This document shows positions 12,553-15,054 of a stretch of 15,054 nt of DNA, in pieces; position 1 is the stretch's first letter; every line of letters begins with the position of its first letter. Origin of the DNA: QZKY01 sp964488675 (GTDB lineage Bacteria; Pseudomonadota; Gammaproteobacteria; Burkholderiales; Burkholderiaceae_D); assembly GCA_964488675.1 (NCBI GenBank), contig CAZAWA010000054.1, positions 1-15,054 on the forward strand, read 5' to 3'. The position numbers and the translations under genes are program-made. The notes below the pieces were generated by a model that did not search any database, was not told where the DNA came from, and worked only from the letters and a program-made list of their open reading frames with translations.

Positions 12553-14358
12553 ATGGCAACTTTCAAAGGCACTACTGGAGCTGATACGCTTCACGGCACC
12601 TCTCTAAACGACAGCCTTTATGGTGGCGACGGAGACGATTATTTGGATGGTGAATTGGGTAACGATACTATCTATGGTGGCAACGGCGATGATGCTCTTT
12701 ACGGTGACCCTGGCAGCGATATTCTTTATGGCAATGCTGGCAATGACAAGCTATATAGCGGTAGCACAGGAAACGACAGGTTATATGGTGGTGCAGGTGA
12801 CGACAGTTACTATTTGTATAGCACTGGCTCCATCACTGTGATGGAGAAGGCAGGCGAAGGAATTGATACGGTTTTCTCATCTCTCACAAAATATACATTG
12901 AGCGCAAATGTCGAAAATCTTAGATATGGAGGAACTGCGGACTTTTTCGGTGTCGGCAATGGCCTCAGTAACAAGATTCAAGGGAATGTTGGCAATGACA
13001 CGCTAACCGGTGGTGCTGGCGATGATGAACTGTATGGTGTCGACGGCAATGACAGCCTTAACGGGGGAAGCGGAAACGATACGCTATATGGTGGCACAGG
13101 AAGCAATACACTTATCGGTGGTGCTGGGGACGACAAATACTGTATTGAAAGTGCCGGCGATACGGTGACTGAAAAAACTGGTGGCGGAATTGATACCGTC
13201 GTTACAAAGTTAGACAGTTACCTGCTCGGCGCTCATGTTGAAGACCTTGGATATGCGGGTTCAGGAAATTTCAGCGGCACCGGCAATGATCTCCATAATC
13301 ACATCTGGGGTGGTGCAGGTAACGACACGCTCAGTGGGGGTAATGGGGACGATCTGCTGTTTGGACTTGATGGAATAAATATTATTGACGGCGGTGCGGG
13401 AATCGACTGGTTGATGTACGAGGGAGATCACAATACATTCACGATCACGGATGTGAATGGAGAGTTAACGCTTACCAATGGCAGCGAGACAGACATAACG
13501 ACAAGTATTGAAGTCGTCTATTTTAGAGTCGAAAAAAGAGTCATGCTTTTCACCGAAAGCACTATCCAGGGTTCGGATGGCAACAATACAATAAATGGAA
13601 CATCTCAAGCAGACATCATTGATGGAAAGGCGGGTAACGACAAGCTGAAAGGGGGTCTCGGCCACGACATCCTAATTGGCGGCGATGGAAACGATATTCT
13701 AGACGGCGGTGCTTCTAGGGACGGAATGATCGGCGGTCTCGGCAACGACATTTATATTGTGGATGTCAGTACTGACGCGGTGGTCGAAGAAGAGGATATG
13801 GGGTTGGACACCGTCAAAAGCAGCGTAAGTTACGACTTAACCAGCTATGTCGAAAACCTTGTGCTGACAGGCAGAGGGGTAATAAATGGCTTGGGCAATG
13901 ACATGGATAATGCTCTCACCGGAAATGGTGCGAGCAATGTTCTTGATGGCGGCCATGGTAACGACATCCTCATTGGCGGCGCAGGCAACGACACGCTGAA
14001 CGGGCAATCCGGAAATGATATTCTCAACGGTGGCTCAGGAAAAGACATTTTCATTTTCGACACCACGCCGGACGACACAAACATAGACAGTATCAACGGA
14101 TTTGTGGTGAAGGACGACACTATTCATCTCGACAATAGTCTCTTTGCGGCATTCACTATCGAAGGCATGATGTCGGCGGAGATGTTCGTAAAAAATGCGA
14201 ACGCTATCGCACTTGATGCTGACGATTTCATTCTCTACGATACGGCGACTGGCTGTCTTTATTATGATGCAGACGGTAACGGAAATGTGGAGGCTATCCA
14301 GTTTGCGATACTGGTGGGCAAACCTGCGCTGACTGCAGGCGATTTCACCATCATTTGA
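12553..14358 (+). CDS. RTX (hemolysin-type calcium-binding repeat) protein, probably secreted by type I secretion
   Basis: A 601-residue acidic, Gly/Asp-rich protein built almost wholly of calcium-binding nonapeptides (GGxGxDxLx): blocks at about 7-84, 139-193, 248-286, 339-398 and 447-499. Between them stand three copies of a module with pattern DTV-x-S/T..Y-x-L..VENL (residues 85-140, 194-249, 399-453). Region 287-338 is a non-repeat beta-rich spacer. There is no Sec signal peptide. The C-terminal 100 residues lack repeats and end FAILVGKPALTAGDFTII, the usual close of type I secretion substrates. I see no protease, lipase or adenylate cyclase domain, so the role may be structural or adhesive at the cell surface. 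It has two cysteines (C197, C568), rare in this class. No secretion genes are adjacent. Base composition is more AT-rich than the neighbours, suggesting acquisition. Function unassigned. Confidence 0.9.
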   Translation: MATFKGTTGADTLHGTSLNDSLYGGDGDDYLDGELGNDTIYGGNGDDALYGDPGSDILYGNAGNDKLYSGSTGNDRLYGGAGDDSYYLYSTGSITVMEKAGEGIDTVFSSLTKYTLSANVENLRYGGTADFFGVGNGLSNKIQGNVGNDTLTGGAGDDELYGVDGNDSLNGGSGNDTLYGGTGSNTLIGGAGDDKYCIESAGDTVTEKTGGGIDTVVTKLDSYLLGAHVEDLGYAGSGNFSGTGNDLHNHIWGGAGNDTLSGGNGDDLLFGLDGINIIDGGAGIDWLMYEGDHNTFTITDVNGELTLTNGSETDITTSIEVVYFRVEKRVMLFTESTIQGSDGNNTINGTSQADIIDGKAGNDKLKGGLGHDILIGGDGNDILDGGASRDGMIGGLGNDIYIVDVSTDAVVEEEDMGLDTVKSSVSYDLTSYVENLVLTGRGVINGLGNDMDNALTGNGASNVLDGGHGNDILIGGAGNDTLNGQSGNDILNGGSGKDIFIFDTTPDDTNIDSINGFVVKDDTIHLDNSLFAAFTIEGMMSAEMFVKNANAIALDADDFILYDTATGCLYYDADGNGNVEAIQFAILVGKPALTAGDFTII

Positions 14359-14371
14359 GCAAGGCTAAAAC

Positions 14372-14410
14372 TATTTGCATATGCTCCAATTCCGCGTAGA
14401 GCAAAATAGA
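14372..14410. other. Weak inverted repeat between converging genes
   Basis: TGCTC (14382-14386) can pair with GAGCA (14399-14403), with CTATTT and AAAATAG flanking outside. It lies between the stop codons of the RTX gene and ppnP and could be a weak bidirectional terminator, but the stem is interrupted. Confidence 0.2.
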
Positions 14411-14415
14411 GATAG

Positions 14416-14730
14416 TTAAGCGAAGTGGCAAACATAGTCGACGGTCTCGACTGTTTCGATCTGGAAGCTGGAGTGGCCCGGCACATTGAAGCGCTGACCT
14501 GCGCCATAGCTTTGCCAGTCGTTGCTCCCGGCTTGCTGCACGCGGCACTGGCCGGAGAGAATTTCCATGATTTCCGGCGCGCCGGTGTTGAAGGTCAGCA
14601 TTGACGGAAAAATCACGCCGACGGTCTTCCTGGTGCCATCGGAAAAAATGACGGTGTGCGATACGCACTTGCCGTCGAAATAGATGTTGGATTTTTTGAT
14701 GACGCTGACATTGTCGAATTGGGTGGTCAT
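14416..14730 (-). CDS. ppnP: Pyrimidine/purine nucleoside phosphorylase PpnP (DUF1255, YaiE family)
   Basis: A 104-residue single-domain cupin. E. coli PpnP splits a broad range of nucleosides with phosphate to the base and ribose 1-phosphate. Family landmarks are present: YFDGKCVSHTVIF near the N-terminus, KTVGVIFPSMLTFNTGAPEIMEILSG (35-60), DWQSYGAGQRFNVPGHSSF (71-89) and the terminal VDYVCHFA. It is about ten residues longer than the E. coli protein, all at the N-terminus, and its ATG has a poor ribosome binding site, so an internal start is possible. It lies 150 bases downstream of argG on the same strand, with a palindrome between, and converges with the RTX gene. Confidence 0.93.
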   Translation of the reverse strand: MTTQFDNVSVIKKSNIYFDGKCVSHTVIFSDGTRKTVGVIFPSMLTFNTGAPEIMEILSGQCRVQQAGSNDWQSYGAGQRFNVPGHSSFQIETVETVDYVCHFA

Positions 14731-14800
14731 GAGCGGCTCGTGATTTTGTAAGAAATTTTTAGGGATTTATTTAAGAATTCGTAAAAGTTCGGAGTCAGAA

Positions 14801-14854
14801 AATTTTGGGTCAGAGTAATTTACGCTGCGCGTAAAAAACTACGGACCCAAAATT
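14801..14854. repeat. REP/MITE-like palindromic element
   Basis: Outer arms AATTTTGGGTC (14801-14811) and GACCCAAAATT (14844-14854) are exact inverted repeats. Inside, TTTACGC (14819-14825) and GCGTAAA (14829-14835) form a second perfect hairpin with a TGC loop. The motif TTGGGTCAGAGTAA resembles sequences I associate with REP elements and REP-associated tyrosine transposases in Betaproteobacteria; this is from memory, not a search. There is no ORF and no T-tract suited to a terminator. Confidence 0.6.
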
Positions 14855-14880
14855 ATCATCTGCTTCTATAAAGACAGCAA

Positions 14881-15054
14881 TTACTTGTCGCTGCTTTTGC
14901 CCAGGCGCGGCAGCGCAACGGACGAGTCCGCATTGAGCAGGCCGGCCTTACTGTAGATACCAAGCTTCTGGCGCGTGTCCGTAATGTCCAGGTTGCGCAA
15001 GGTCAGCTGGCCAATGCGATCCTGCGGCGTGAAGAACACCTCCTCGCCGTTCTC
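14881..15054 (-). CDS. argG: Argininosuccinate synthase, C-terminal end (partial)
   Basis: The last 57 codons and the TAA stop of a gene running off the right edge. The readable part includes EEVFFTPQDRIGQLTLRNLD, then ITDTRQKLGIYSKAGLL and a tail ending RLGKSSDK. This matches the C-terminal end of the long (E. coli type) argininosuccinate synthases, which join citrulline and aspartate with ATP in arginine synthesis. The catalytic ATP-binding region lies outside the window. The downstream ppnP neighbour also fits, since argG-ppnP order occurs in Burkholderiales. Confidence 0.82.
   Translation of the reverse strand, partial: ENGEEVFFTPQDRIGQLTLRNLDITDTRQKLGIYSKAGLLNADSSVALPRLGKSSDK

Noticed and set aside
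14801..14854. Rho-independent terminator of argG
   Set aside because: On the minus strand the T-run comes before the hairpin, not after it.

Overview
The window looks like bacterial chromosome from the Burkholderiales (Betaproteobacteria), most like an Oxalobacteraceae-type genome of moderate GC. This rests on protein character and on gene neighbourhoods (mnmG-rsmG-parA-parB; tldD-aroG; yajQ next to murB; argG followed by ppnP). No rRNA or other taxonomic marker is present, so the family is an inference.

Layout, left to right. A PduO-type cobalamin adenosyltransferase gene (minus strand) diverges from pyrC (dihydroorotase). An AT-rich gap of 327 bases follows. It holds one near-consensus and one degenerate parS site, several DnaA-box-like 9-mers and the promoter of a tightly packed plus-strand cluster: mnmG, rsmG, a secreted lipocalin gene, parA, parB and tldD. 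Next comes aroG (DAHP synthase) behind its own leader. That leader has an extended -10 promoter, a 27-codon peptide gene packed with Phe and Tyr codons, and competing hairpins ending in an intrinsic terminator, the layout of a classical amino-acid attenuator. Convergent to aroG on the minus strand are a secreted retropepsin-like aspartic protease gene and yajQ. yajQ diverges from murB, whose -10 box lies so close to its ATG that the message may be leaderless.

After murB the character changes. A 413-base gap full of inverted repeats, including a 31-base near-perfect palindrome, leads into a 601-residue protein made almost entirely of RTX calcium-binding repeats with a type I secretion-like C-terminus. 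This gene looks like an accessory insertion into an otherwise housekeeping region. The right end has ppnP (minus strand), a REP/MITE-like palindrome, and the 3' end of argG (minus strand), cut by the window edge.

Functionally, the plus-strand cluster joins tRNA and rRNA modification with chromosome segregation, and the ParB target sites lie just upstream of its first gene. aroG appears to be controlled twice: by attenuation in response to Phe/Tyr-tRNA charging, and by Phe feedback on the enzyme, because the residues that bind Phe in E. coli AroG are conserved. The best lead for follow-up is the aroG attenuator. The palindromes around the RTX gene and the parS/DnaA-box region upstream of mnmG come next.
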